The notes under the pieces are model-generated. The model did not search any database. It saw nothing but the letters and a program-made list of their open reading frames with translations, and had not been told where the DNA came from. From NCBI GenBank assembly GCA_003219345.1, contig QHOP01000439.1, forward strand, positions 1 through 14,589: a stretch of DNA of 14,589 bases, in the 5' to 3' direction. The stretch comes from Verrucomicrobiota bacterium. GTDB taxonomy: Bacteria; Verrucomicrobiota; Verrucomicrobiia; Limisphaerales; AV2. Every line of letters begins with the position of its first letter. Within the stretch, counting starts at the first letter, position 1. A program made the position numbers and the translations under genes. Shown in pieces: positions 1-7,578 of this stretch.

Positions 1-611
1 CCTTGCGGCGAATGGCCCCGGCCTTCGTCATTAAAGTTGCCGCCATCGCCGACGGAGATATAAAGATAGCCATCCGGCCCGAAGGCGAGGCAGCCCGCGT
101 TGTGGTTGAAATAAGGCTTGTCAATCTCCAGCAGCACGCGCTCCGACGAGGGATCGACGCGCGCTGGATCAGCTTCGGAGGTTTTGAATTCGGACACGTG
201 CAGCGTGCTGTCCCAGTCTGACGGCGCGCTGTCGCGGCGCGGCGCGCTGTATTCCAGGTAAACCTTCCGGTTTTCTTTGAAACCCGGATGCAGCGCCAGG
301 CCGAGCAGGCCGCGTTCGTCAAAACCTTCGATCAATTTCGTCAGTCGGCTGCGCACGTCAAAGAACGGTTGCTCCGCTTTGATGCCGTCCTTTGTCAGCA
401 CGTAAATGATCCCGATTTGATCGGCCACGAGCAACCGCCCCGAACCATCGTCGAGCGGGATAAGGGTCGTGGGTGAAGTGAAGCCTTCGGCGATCAACTT
501 GAGACCGATACCGGATTTTCCATCGGCAGCAGACGCAGGCCTGGTCGCAAGGGCCAGAAGGCAGATTGAAATGAACAAAACGTGTTCATGGGCAAAAGGT
601 TTGATTTTCAC
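1..611 (-). CDS. Glucose/sorbosone dehydrogenase (PQQ-dependent sugar dehydrogenase-like), N-terminal part
   Basis: The gene runs off the left edge, so about 203 N-terminal residues are visible. The GTG at 609-611 is the only good start I see in this frame. It opens a signal peptide with a basic n-region (MKIKPFAHEH), a hydrophobic core (VLFISICLLALA) and an ASA cleavage site, so the protein is probably periplasmic. After it come the family's propeller motifs: a GLKLIAEGFTSPTTLIPLDD-like first strand, RLLVADQIGIIYV, ERGLLGLALHPGF, then HNAGCLAFGPDGYLYISVGD followed by GG. The His in HN(A/G)G corresponds to the base region of soluble quinoprotein glucose dehydrogenases (family knowledge). The family oxidises aldoses or polyols, usually with PQQ. 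The true substrate and any C-terminal cytochrome or cargo domain lie outside the window. No clear Shine-Dalgarno sequence is seen. It is the most downstream gene of a minus-strand run with DoxX and glycan-degrading proteins. Family call is firm; substrate is unknown. Confidence 0.85.
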   Translation of the reverse strand, partial: MKIKPFAHEHVLFISICLLALATRPASAADGKSGIGLKLIAEGFTSPTTLIPLDDGSGRLLVADQIGIIYVLTKDGIKAEQPFFDVRSRLTKLIEGFDERGLLGLALHPGFKENRKVYLEYSAPRRDSAPSDWDSTLHVSEFKTSEADPARVDPSSERVLLEIDKPYFNHNAGCLAFGPDGYLYISVGDGGNFNDEGRGHSPQ

Positions 612-962
612 GCGGCGGACTGTATCGGATTTTCGGGCGATAACAAGGTCTTTGCAGGTGTGAACTGATTGACGAGTAGAACAGCCGTCGCACCGGTTGT
701 CTCTGTTAGAGCGGTTGCCGGAAATCATTTCCGAAAGGCTGCGCGTCCCCTCAACCCGTCTCTCTCCCTTTCCAACGGCGAGAGATTTACGATTCGCGCG
801 TTGAATCCCCTGAACCGTAGCCGCCGACGTGAGTCGGCGCTGATCCTTTGCCTGGAAAGCAAACAAGTGCGCCGACTCACGTCGGCGGCTACGAGGTTCA
901 TGGGGAAGGACGCGTCAGCGTGCGGCGAGAGAAATCATCGCCCGTCCGCGCGGCGTGGCGGG
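612..962. other. Gene-free spacer of about 350 bp with dispersed repeats
   Basis: I find no convincing gene here; short open frames lack a start signal and family features. The spacer holds a module made of a CT-rich/GA-rich palindrome (about 748-788), a 26-nt stretch (792-817) that recurs at 4453-4478 with three mismatches, and directly after it the large REP-like inverted repeat at 812-899. The upstream region of the dehydrogenase gene (612-700) should contain its promoter, but I cannot point to clear -35/-10 boxes. Confidence 0.6.
812..899. repeat. REP-like nested palindrome with perfect 24-nt inverted arms
   Basis: The arms at 817-840 and 869-892 are perfect reverse complements (24 of 24) around a 28-nt loop. 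Beyond a 2-nt bulge the pairing continues (GAACC at 812-816 with GGTTC at 895-899). Each arm also folds by itself as GCCGAC-GTGA-GTCGGC, so the element can form one long stem or two small hairpins. It lies downstream of the DoxX stop codon (963) on the minus strand, where a transcript would form a very stable hairpin. There is no U-tract, so it is not a typical intrinsic terminator. The symmetry is seen directly; that it is a genome-wide dispersed repeat is inference. Confidence 0.85.
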
Positions 963-1430
963 TCATGCCGGTGAGTGTGCCTGGGTCTGACGACTTTCCT
1001 TCCGGGTGATCAGGTAATCCACCGAAAAGCGGCCTGCGCCGTAAACGAAGATCAGCGTCAGCAAAAACAGCACGAGTGCAGAAAATTCCAGATTCTGCCG
1101 TTGCTCGAAGACCAGCACCTCTGGCAGCCAGATGTAGAAGATTGCGCCGATCAGAATCGGTATTTGGGCCAGCGCCGCCAGCCGGGTCAAAAGACCGATG
1201 GCCAGCAACAGTCCACCCACCAGATGGACCGGGATAATATAATGAGCTACCGCGCCCTGCCCGAACGCCAGGTTGTCCGCTCCCTCCAGCAGCTTTTTCA
1301 GTTCTACCTGGTGCATCAGGAAGTAAATCCCTTTGACGAACAACCCGACTCCCAGATACATGCGGACCAGATCAATGACGATGTCCATGTGCGACTCAAT
1401 CCACCGTCTGCATTCGTTGATGTTTTTCAT
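963..1430 (-). CDS. DoxX family integral membrane protein
   Basis: A 155-residue protein with four hydrophobic segments: IVIDLVRMYLGVGLFVKGIYF near residue 20, HYIIPVHLVGGLLLAIGLLT and the adjoining LAQIPILIGAIFYI in the middle, and FSALVLFLLTLIFVYGAG near the end. The GAGRFSVDYLI ending is typical of DoxX/MauE-type proteins. These are small four-helix membrane proteins, often linked to quinone- or thiol-redox functions, with mostly unproven roles. The frame is open upstream to 1556, but those 42 residues are Arg-rich with no membrane or family character, so I start at the ATG at 1428-1430 (MKNINECRRW). The ribosome site is weak. It lies between the sialidase-like gene and the dehydrogenase on the same strand. 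Family is confident; function is unassigned. Confidence 0.85.
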   Translation of the reverse strand: MKNINECRRWIESHMDIVIDLVRMYLGVGLFVKGIYFLMHQVELKKLLEGADNLAFGQGAVAHYIIPVHLVGGLLLAIGLLTRLAALAQIPILIGAIFYIWLPEVLVFEQRQNLEFSALVLFLLTLIFVYGAGRFSVDYLITRKESRQTQAHSPA

Positions 1431-1619
1431 GACGGGCCTTTGGTTTGTTGTTGTCCGCTCCGCGAGGTTCGAGAACGTTCGCCGCGGAACCTGAGTGTCG
1501 CTGGCAGGAAGCAAACCTTTAGCGCGTTTGCGTTCCCGCCTGTTGGCTTCGCCCAAAAATAGACCTCAGCGCCACAAAACGCAAACAGGCCGAACGGCTG
1601 GCAGTGTCCTGGCCTGGAT

Positions 1620-1670
1620 GTAGCGTGCGGTGTCCTCAGCGCACGCTCGCGTGGAGACGCGCGACGCTAC
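1620..1670. repeat. Multi-stem palindromic repeat overlapping the end of the sialidase-like gene
   Basis: Three pairings are visible. An outer stem joins GTAGCGT (1620-1626) to ACGCTAC (1664-1670). An 8-bp hairpin joins AGCGTGCG (1622-1629) to CGCACGCT (1640-1647). A short hairpin is CGCGT-GGAG-ACGCG (1648-1661). The outer and first inner stems compete for the same bases. The repeat's terminal GTAGC supplies the TAG stop codon (1667-1669, minus strand) of the upstream gene. The structure is seen directly; membership in a repeat family is inferred. Confidence 0.7.
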
Positions 1671-2677
1671 GGGTTAAGCGGTATTCTCACTTTCGCCAGG
1701 TAAACGCAGGCCTTTCCCTCGTGTGATGAATAGTAACTGACCCAAAGCAACCCTTCGTGCCACGCCAATCCGGCGTAGCTCGTGTCCCCGCCGGACGGCA
1801 ATTTCAAAAACTCGGTCAGCCTGGCGGCGTCCGAGTCGAGCCACATCAATGACGTCCGCGCGCCATTATCATAAAGTCGAACCGCGGCGACGATGCGACC
1901 GTCGGGCAAACGAATCATGTGCGGCCCGCCGATTTTTACACCGAGGTCCCGCCAGTCCCAATTTGTGTAAGGCGGCCTGGCGAGGCCCAGTTTCGCCGAT
2001 GCCGCGTTGCCATCGCGTCGCAGCAGGCAAAGGGCGGTGTCGTCGGGCTGGAAGAAGAGGGAAGTTTCGTTGGGCTGGCCTTCGTCGAAGAGGCTGGAAA
2101 CGAGCGGGTCGAACCGGCGTCCGTCCTGGCTTGAGTAAAGGCGAACGAATTTTTCCGCCGCAGTGTCGTAGCCGATGCTGTAAGCCGTCTTCTTGCGCCA
2201 TGCCACACGCCAGAGCCAAATGTTTGGGTCGCCGATTTTGACAGGCTCGCTCCACTCTCGCCCCTCTTTTGAAAACCAGGCGAGCGATTGATGTTTGAAC
2301 TCCGCCGGCTGACGCAACGCCGCCGCCCCGCTCAACATCAGGCGATTGTCCGGCGTCACCGTAATCTTGGCGTCGCGCAAATCCGCTTGCGGGTAAGTGA
2401 GCAAAGCCGCCGAGGTCCAGTTTTTGCCATCCTCTGACGTAATCACCCGCAGCGCGCCATCAGGTGATACGTGAGCTTTGCCCTCGCGGAACACGCAGAA
2501 CCATTTGTCCGTGAACCGCAGGAGGTCCGTGAACGCGTTGTGGGGGGCTCGATCCCAGATTTTTCGGACTTCCACCAATTCAACGTTGCTTTGCGCTGCT
2601 CCCGTTGTGACCAGCGACACCGTCAAGCAGACGCCCAAAAGCTCGATCGCGCCTGCGACTCGCGTTGCCAGGCCCAT
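1667..2677 (-). CDS. Secreted sialidase-like (BNR/Asp-box beta-propeller) protein
   Basis: I place the start at the ATG at 2675-2677, because GGAGAGG lies six bases upstream and the protein then begins with a signal peptide (MGLATRVAGAIELLGVCLTV, cleavage near GAAQ). The open frame further upstream, to 2845, is Pro/Ser/Arg-rich and overlaps the previous gene. The mature protein of about 310 residues has Asp-box motifs of sialidase-type propellers: SEDGKNW, SKEGREW and a weaker SQDGRRF. It also has the conserved N-terminal stretch WDRAPHNAFTDLLRF...FCVFREGKAHVSPDG and a late RLPDGRIVAAVRL. Homologues are usually labelled exo-alpha-sialidase, but activity on sialic acid is not established, and it could be another glycosidase or a binding propeller. 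It starts 124 bp after the stop of a sulfatase on the same strand, consistent with one glycan-degradation cluster. Confidence 0.75.
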   Translation of the reverse strand: MGLATRVAGAIELLGVCLTVSLVTTGAAQSNVELVEVRKIWDRAPHNAFTDLLRFTDKWFCVFREGKAHVSPDGALRVITSEDGKNWTSAALLTYPQADLRDAKITVTPDNRLMLSGAAALRQPAEFKHQSLAWFSKEGREWSEPVKIGDPNIWLWRVAWRKKTAYSIGYDTAAEKFVRLYSSQDGRRFDPLVSSLFDEGQPNETSLFFQPDDTALCLLRRDGNAASAKLGLARPPYTNWDWRDLGVKIGGPHMIRLPDGRIVAAVRLYDNGARTSLMWLDSDAARLTEFLKLPSGGDTSYAGLAWHEGLLWVSYYSSHEGKACVYLAKVRIPLNP

Positions 2678-2801
2678 CCCCGACCTCTCCAGAAGCTTGG
2701 AGCGGATGTTTCGACACACCGGTCGACTTCTACTCCTGGGAGAGGACGGAGGTGGATTCGTAGATCGAAAAGAGAAAGCGGATTTTGTTTTCATTGGCCC
2801 A

Positions 2802-4286
2802 TCACGGCGCGTCCTTGGGCACGCCGTTGGCGAACTGGTCTTCATCTTTCAGTTCCTTTTTCAACCGATAGAGATCGTCCTTCAATTTCTTCACCGTTTC
2901 GGCGTAGGCGTGGTCCGCGAAGACGTTGTTCAGTTCGCGCGGGTCTTTCCGCAAATCGAACAGTTCCCATTGATCGATTTTGTTGAAGTAAATCAGTTTG
3001 TAACGCTCCGTGCGGATGCCGTAGTGCGGCTGGACGCGATGGTCCTGCGGATAGTGGTAATAGCGATAATACATCGCTGTGCGCCAGTCCTTCGGGTTTT
3101 CGCCCCGCAACAGCGGGGTGAAGCTGTGTCCCTGGATGTCCGATGGTATCGGCAATCCGGCAAACTCCATGAGTGTCGGCGCAAAATCCACGTTGAGAAT
3201 CATGCCGTCGTTGACCGTGCCGGATTTGATATGGCCGAGATAACGGATGAGAAAAGGCATGCGCAACGATTCCTCATACATGAACCGTTTGTCGAACCAG
3301 TCGTGGTCTCCGAGGAAAAATCCCTGGTCGGACGTGTAGATGATGACGGTGTTTTCCGCGAGGCCGCTCTGGTCGAGGTAATCGAGCAGGCGGCCGACGT
3401 TGTCATCCACCGCGGCGATGCACGCGAGATAGTCCTTGATGTAGCGCTCGTATTTCCAGTGTTTGAGCGCGGCGCCGGAAAGATCGGGCGGCGGGTCCTG
3501 TTTCAAATCTGTCCCGGTCAGGTCGCGATCAATCCGCATCGTCGCTTCCCGGGCCGCGTCGGAACGCGTCCGGTAATTGTCGTTGAACGTCGGCGGTTCG
3601 GGAATATCCACATCCTCGTACATGCGCGCGTGTTTGGCGTCCGGTTGCCACGGGCGATGAGGCGCCTTGTGATGGCACATGAGGAAGAAGGGTTTGTCCT
3701 TCGGCCGGTTCTTCAGGAACTCGATGGAAAAGTCCGCGATCAGATCGGTGACATAACCCTGGTGCTTCTTGCGTTCGCCCATTTCGATGAACACCGGGTC
3801 GTGGTACACGCCCTGGCCCGGAAGGATGTTCCAGTAATCAAACCCGATCGGGTCGCTGAACAGATGCCATTTGCCGATCATGCCCGTGTAATAGCCTGCG
3901 GCCTGAAGGTATTTCGCGAGCGTCGGCTGGCTGCCGTCGAACCGATTGAACACCGGCACCCCGTTGAGGTGGCTGTATTTGCCCGTCAGAATGGCCGCGC
4001 GGCTGGGCGTGCAGATCGAGTTGACGACGAAACAATTCACGAACCGCATCCCTTCTTTGGCAATGCGGTCGATGTTTGGCGTCTGGTTGATCCGGCTGCC
4101 GTAAGCGCTGATGGCGTGGGCCGCGTGATCATCGGCCATGATGTAGAGAATGTTCGGTCGGTCGCTCTTCGGCGCGTCCACGTCTGACAACTCCATCGTT
4201 CCGCCTAAGTAGCAACAGGACAAAACCGTGATCTTAAACCAATGAATGCAAGAGGCTCTCATGGTTTTGGGTTTCACGACAGTCAT
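2802..4286 (-). CDS. Formylglycine-dependent sulfatase (type I, alkaline phosphatase superfamily)
   Basis: A 494-residue sulfatase, the usual length. The core begins RPNILYIMADDH, with the metal-binding Asp pair at 52-53. The catalytic Cys92 lies in NSICTPSRAAILTGKYSHLN, fitting C-x-P-S-R, in which Cys is oxidised to formylglycine. It continues with GMIGKWH, HHKAPHRPWQP and a second metal site, SDQGFFLGDHDWFDKRFMYE. The C-terminus (RTERYKLIYF...WELFDLRKDPRELNN) is the usual subdomain. I chose the ATG at 4284-4286 because GAGGTCACC lies at suitable spacing; ATGs at 4262 and 4196 are alternatives. The N-terminus has a basic stretch and hydrophobic ITVLSCCYLGG, suggesting export or a lipoprotein anchor with a non-ideal lipobox. 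The sequence resembles bacterial N-acetylglucosamine-6-sulfatase or mucin-desulfating enzymes, but the substrate cannot be fixed from motifs. Confidence 0.9.
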   Translation of the reverse strand: MTVVKPKTMRASCIHWFKITVLSCCYLGGTMELSDVDAPKSDRPNILYIMADDHAAHAISAYGSRINQTPNIDRIAKEGMRFVNCFVVNSICTPSRAAILTGKYSHLNGVPVFNRFDGSQPTLAKYLQAAGYYTGMIGKWHLFSDPIGFDYWNILPGQGVYHDPVFIEMGERKKHQGYVTDLIADFSIEFLKNRPKDKPFFLMCHHKAPHRPWQPDAKHARMYEDVDIPEPPTFNDNYRTRSDAAREATMRIDRDLTGTDLKQDPPPDLSGAALKHWKYERYIKDYLACIAAVDDNVGRLLDYLDQSGLAENTVIIYTSDQGFFLGDHDWFDKRFMYEESLRMPFLIRYLGHIKSGTVNDGMILNVDFAPTLMEFAGLPIPSDIQGHSFTPLLRGENPKDWRTAMYYRYYHYPQDHRVQPHYGIRTERYKLIYFNKIDQWELFDLRKDPRELNNVFADHAYAETVKKLKDDLYRLKKELKDEDQFANGVPKDAP

Positions 4287-4310
4287 AAGCGGTGACCTCA
4301 GTGCAATCAG

Positions 4311-4759
4311 ACGCTCGCCCTCACCCCGGCCTTCTCCCCCAAGGAGAGGGAGAAGCGGGCGAGCACTCCGCAACGGCTCACCATTTGGCGACTCTTCCCA
4401 GCACCTGGAAAGTGAGTCCCTCTCCTGGGGGAGAGATTTCCCGGAAATGACAATTCGCGCATTGAAACCCCCGAACCGCTGGAAAACATCGAACGTCCAA
4501 CATCGAACTTCGAACGCCGAAGTGAGCGAGGATTCCCGGTGCCATTCGATGTTCGGCCTTGGATGTTCGATGTTGGATGTTCCTCTGGGTTCGTGGGTAG
4601 GGAGAACCTCCAGAATTTGGACGCGAATCGGAGCCATGAACCCACCCCCAACCCCTCCGGAGGAGGGGAGCCAATGTCGGGCACGCTTGCCGAGTTCCCC
4701 TCCTGGGAGGGGCCAGGGGTGGGTCGGTTCATGGGGAGGGCCGGGGTGAGGGCGAGCGT
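4311..4759. repeat. 449-bp composite repeat block with perfect 21-nt inverted ends
   Basis: The 21 bases at 4311-4331 are the exact reverse complement of 4739-4759; the match stops at the next base on the outside. Inside are three further palindromic modules. One is CTTCTCCC (4331-4338) with GGGAGAAG, followed by a CCTCTCC/GGGAGAG palindrome near 4418-4436. The second is a set of imperfect inverted arms built from CATCGAAC/GTTCGATG units (about 4473-4592). The third is a C-rich/G-rich pair (4635-4670 with 4693-4733) that begins CATGAAC and ends GTTCATG. No transposase or other open frame of quality is present, so it is either a non-autonomous MITE-like element or several repeat copies nested at one site. 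Confidence 0.8.
4453..4478. repeat. Copy of a 26-nt dispersed repeat also present at 792-817
   Basis: The stretch beginning ATTCGCGC and ending GAACCG matches 792-817 at 23 of 26 positions. In both places it follows a GAGAGATTT sequence (780-788 and 4431-4439) at the end of a CT/GA palindrome. At the second site an extra 14 bases or so separate the two parts. This shows that the two spacers carry the same repeat module, about 3.7 kb apart. Confidence 0.7.
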
Positions 4760-4764
4760 TTCTT

Positions 4765-6225
<1,461 letters not shown>

Positions 6226-6250
6226 GGGAAATGGAATTGTCTTCCCGGCA

Positions 6251-6315
6251 ATTCGCGGCAATTCGTGAAATCCTTGTCTAAAATATTCGTGTTCATTCGT
6301 GTCCATTCGTGGTTC
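6251..6315. repeat. ATTCG-type short tandem repeat with 10-bp period
   Basis: ATTCGTG occurs at 6285, 6295 and 6305, exactly 10 bp apart, and related ATTCG copies start at 6251 and 6261, also 10 bp apart. It fills the 95-bp gap between the TIM-barrel gene and the iduronate sulfatase-like gene, on the transcribed minus strand as CACGAAT units. Such CACGAAT-GGA-type strings are familiar to me as dispersed repeats in some bacterial genomes; no function is known to me. Confidence 0.65.
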
Positions 6316-6320
6316 AGTGA

Positions 6321-7223
6321 TCACAGCAGATTCTGATACGCCAGGAACAGCCCGCGAAAGTATTTCATCACGCGCACCGGGTCGTTGCTCTCGGGAATTT
6401 CGGCAAGGCAAAAACCGGTGAACCCGATTTCGTTCAGCCCCGTCAACAATTTGCGGAATGGATATTCGTCGAGATACAGATCGCGCATGTGGACTGTGAA
6501 GATTTTGGCCTTCACCAGATTGAAATTGTGGTCGAACCCTTCGCCCGCGAGGTCGGTCTGGTTCGAATTCCAGCACACGCCGACGTTGCGGTGACCGGCG
6601 GCGTCCATGATGGTTTTGATGTTCGGCAACAGCGAGGTCTCCGTGCCGTGCACTTCGAGCCGGATTTGCACGCCGTAACCGTCGCCGAACTCGCCCAGCT
6701 CGCGAAGCGACTTCCCGATCTGTTCCAGCGTTTTTTCCGCAGGCACTTCCCTGGGGAGCGCGTTGGGCCGGACTTTGACGCCGGGCGCGCCGACGTCGTG
6801 CGCGAGAACGATGTATTCCTTCGTCGCCTCCATGTCCTTGCGCAACTTCGTCTGGTCGGGAGTGTGATAATCAAACACGCTGCCGAGTCCCATCAACTCG
6901 ACGTTTGAATCCCGAAACCGCTGCTTCACTTCCTCGCGCTGCGCCTTGTTCAACGTGACTTCGACGCCGTGGGCATGGGTGGTGCGCAATTCGACTCCTT
7001 CGAACCCGGCATTCTGGCAATTCTTGAGGATGGTGGCGAGATCCCAATCTTTCGCGAGATTGTAGGTGACTGTACCGAGCCGAATCTTTGAAGGTGTGGC
7101 AAAAGAAGGATTCGGCTTCTCGGCGCCAAAGCCGGCTGTGGTCGCCAATCCGAGCGCGCCCAATCCCAGGCCCGTGGTTCTCAGAAAGTCCCGGCGATTG
7201 GATTTCGTGGTTTGTGTTTGCAT
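6321..7223 (-). CDS. Tat-exported sugar phosphate isomerase/epimerase-like TIM-barrel protein
   Basis: A 300-residue protein of the xylose isomerase-like TIM-barrel family (AP endonuclease 2 fold). I start at the ATG at 7221-7223, which places a twin-arginine signal at the N-terminus: SNRRDFLRTTGLGLGALGLA, with cleavage near GFGAEK. Core features are RLGTVTYNLAKDWDLATIL, NAGFEGVELRTTHAHGVEV, RLEVHGTE, VGVCWNSNQTD, IFTVHMRDLY and a final FCLAEIPESNDPV. The Glu and His residues in the last motifs are likely metal ligands by family analogy. Members act on sugars or inositols as isomerases, epimerases or dehydratases, and many exported ones in Verrucomicrobia and Planctomycetes have no assigned substrate. 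It is the first gene of the minus-strand glycan cluster, 95 bp ahead of a sulfatase. Fold and export are well supported; reaction is not. Confidence 0.85.
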   Translation of the reverse strand: MQTQTTKSNRRDFLRTTGLGLGALGLATTAGFGAEKPNPSFATPSKIRLGTVTYNLAKDWDLATILKNCQNAGFEGVELRTTHAHGVEVTLNKAQREEVKQRFRDSNVELMGLGSVFDYHTPDQTKLRKDMEATKEYIVLAHDVGAPGVKVRPNALPREVPAEKTLEQIGKSLRELGEFGDGYGVQIRLEVHGTETSLLPNIKTIMDAAGHRNVGVCWNSNQTDLAGEGFDHNFNLVKAKIFTVHMRDLYLDEYPFRKLLTGLNEIGFTGFCLAEIPESNDPVRVMKYFRGLFLAYQNLL

Positions 7224-7578
7224 GATGGAAAACGGTTGATGCGAGCAGCCTATCTCCGGGTCGAGTCCGCGCAAACAAAAAATGTTCCCTGCGGGTTTTG
7301 AACTTCTTTCGTCATTGGACATTCGTCATTCGGATTTCTCCTCCCGCTTTGGCCGCGGAGTTTCAGAAGGGCGCAACTTGGCACTACCACCATATCGAGT
7401 CAGGTCTGGAAGACCCCTCACCCCGTCCCTCTCCCCATCCGATGGGGAGAGGGTGGCCTTCAGGCCGGGTGAGGGGAATAAGTGCGCCACATCAGGCTTG
7501 GTGGTGGTGCCGATCCGTTCCAGAAGCTCCAGTGATTTTCCACTTGTGGCATTTCCTCTCCGGCGTGAAGGTTCAGAT
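7224..7578. other. Divergent spacer of about 355 bp upstream of panB and the TIM-barrel gene
   Basis: This is the region between two divergent genes, so promoters for both should lie here, although I cannot assign -35/-10 boxes with confidence. It contains a near-tandem CATTCGTCATTCG stretch (about 7320-7333) and a strong palindrome at 7414-7476. The frame of panB stays open to 7282, but that extension runs through the palindrome and has no PanB similarity. A probable ribosome site for panB (GAAGG) lies at about 7567-7571. Confidence 0.55.
7414..7476. repeat. Strong hairpin repeat of the CCCTCACCC type, upstream of panB
   Basis: An inner stem of 13 perfect base pairs, CCCTCTCCCCATC (7427-7439) with GATGGGGAGAGGG (7441-7453), has a one-base spacer. 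An outer stem of 10 bp joins CCCCTCACCC (7414-7423) to GGGTGAGGGG (7467-7476). The second half holds an extra GGCCTTCAGGCC-like mini palindrome (7456-7466). The outer arm is related to the ends of the block at 4311-4759 and to the module near 748-788, so all three are probably one repeat family. It lies 100 to 165 bases upstream of the panB start. Confidence 0.8.

Larger units (their letters stand above)
4287..4764. other. Spacer between the two sulfatase genes, almost wholly composed of repeats
   Basis: No gene is supported here. Of 478 bp, 449 belong to a composite repeat block (4311-4759) that starts five bases after the stop codon of the upstream sulfatase and ends about 25 bases before the start of the downstream one. 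The left remainder (4287-4310) carries the probable ribosome site (GAGGT, minus strand) of the downstream sulfatase. Open frames cross the spacer on both strands, but their translations are low-complexity products of the repeats. Confidence 0.75.

Noticed and set aside
669..974. A 101-residue plus-strand open frame.
   Set aside because: It is composed of repeat sequence (CT-rich module and REP-like palindrome), lacks a ribosome site and has no family features.
975..1562. A 195-residue open frame on the plus strand opposite DoxX.
   Set aside because: Gln/His-rich shadow of a high-GC gene; the minus-strand DoxX frame has clear membrane segments.
2478..4187. A 569-residue open frame on the plus strand.
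   Set aside because: It lies antisense to the second sulfatase and the sialidase start region, its translation has no recognisable family motifs, and the sulfatase on the other strand has the complete catalytic signature.
4311..4759. An insertion sequence.
   Set aside because: No transposase-like open frame is present and no target-site duplication is visible at the ends; only a non-autonomous or composite repeat is supportable.
7414..7476. A riboswitch or other structured leader RNA for panB.
   Set aside because: The structure is a simple palindrome shared with other spacers of this window, and no known ligand-binding motif is recognisable.
7282..7578. A 99-residue upstream extension of PanB.
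   Set aside because: It runs through the palindromic repeat, has no similarity to PanB, and the ATG at 7579 has a good ribosome site and gives catalytic residues at the canonical numbers.
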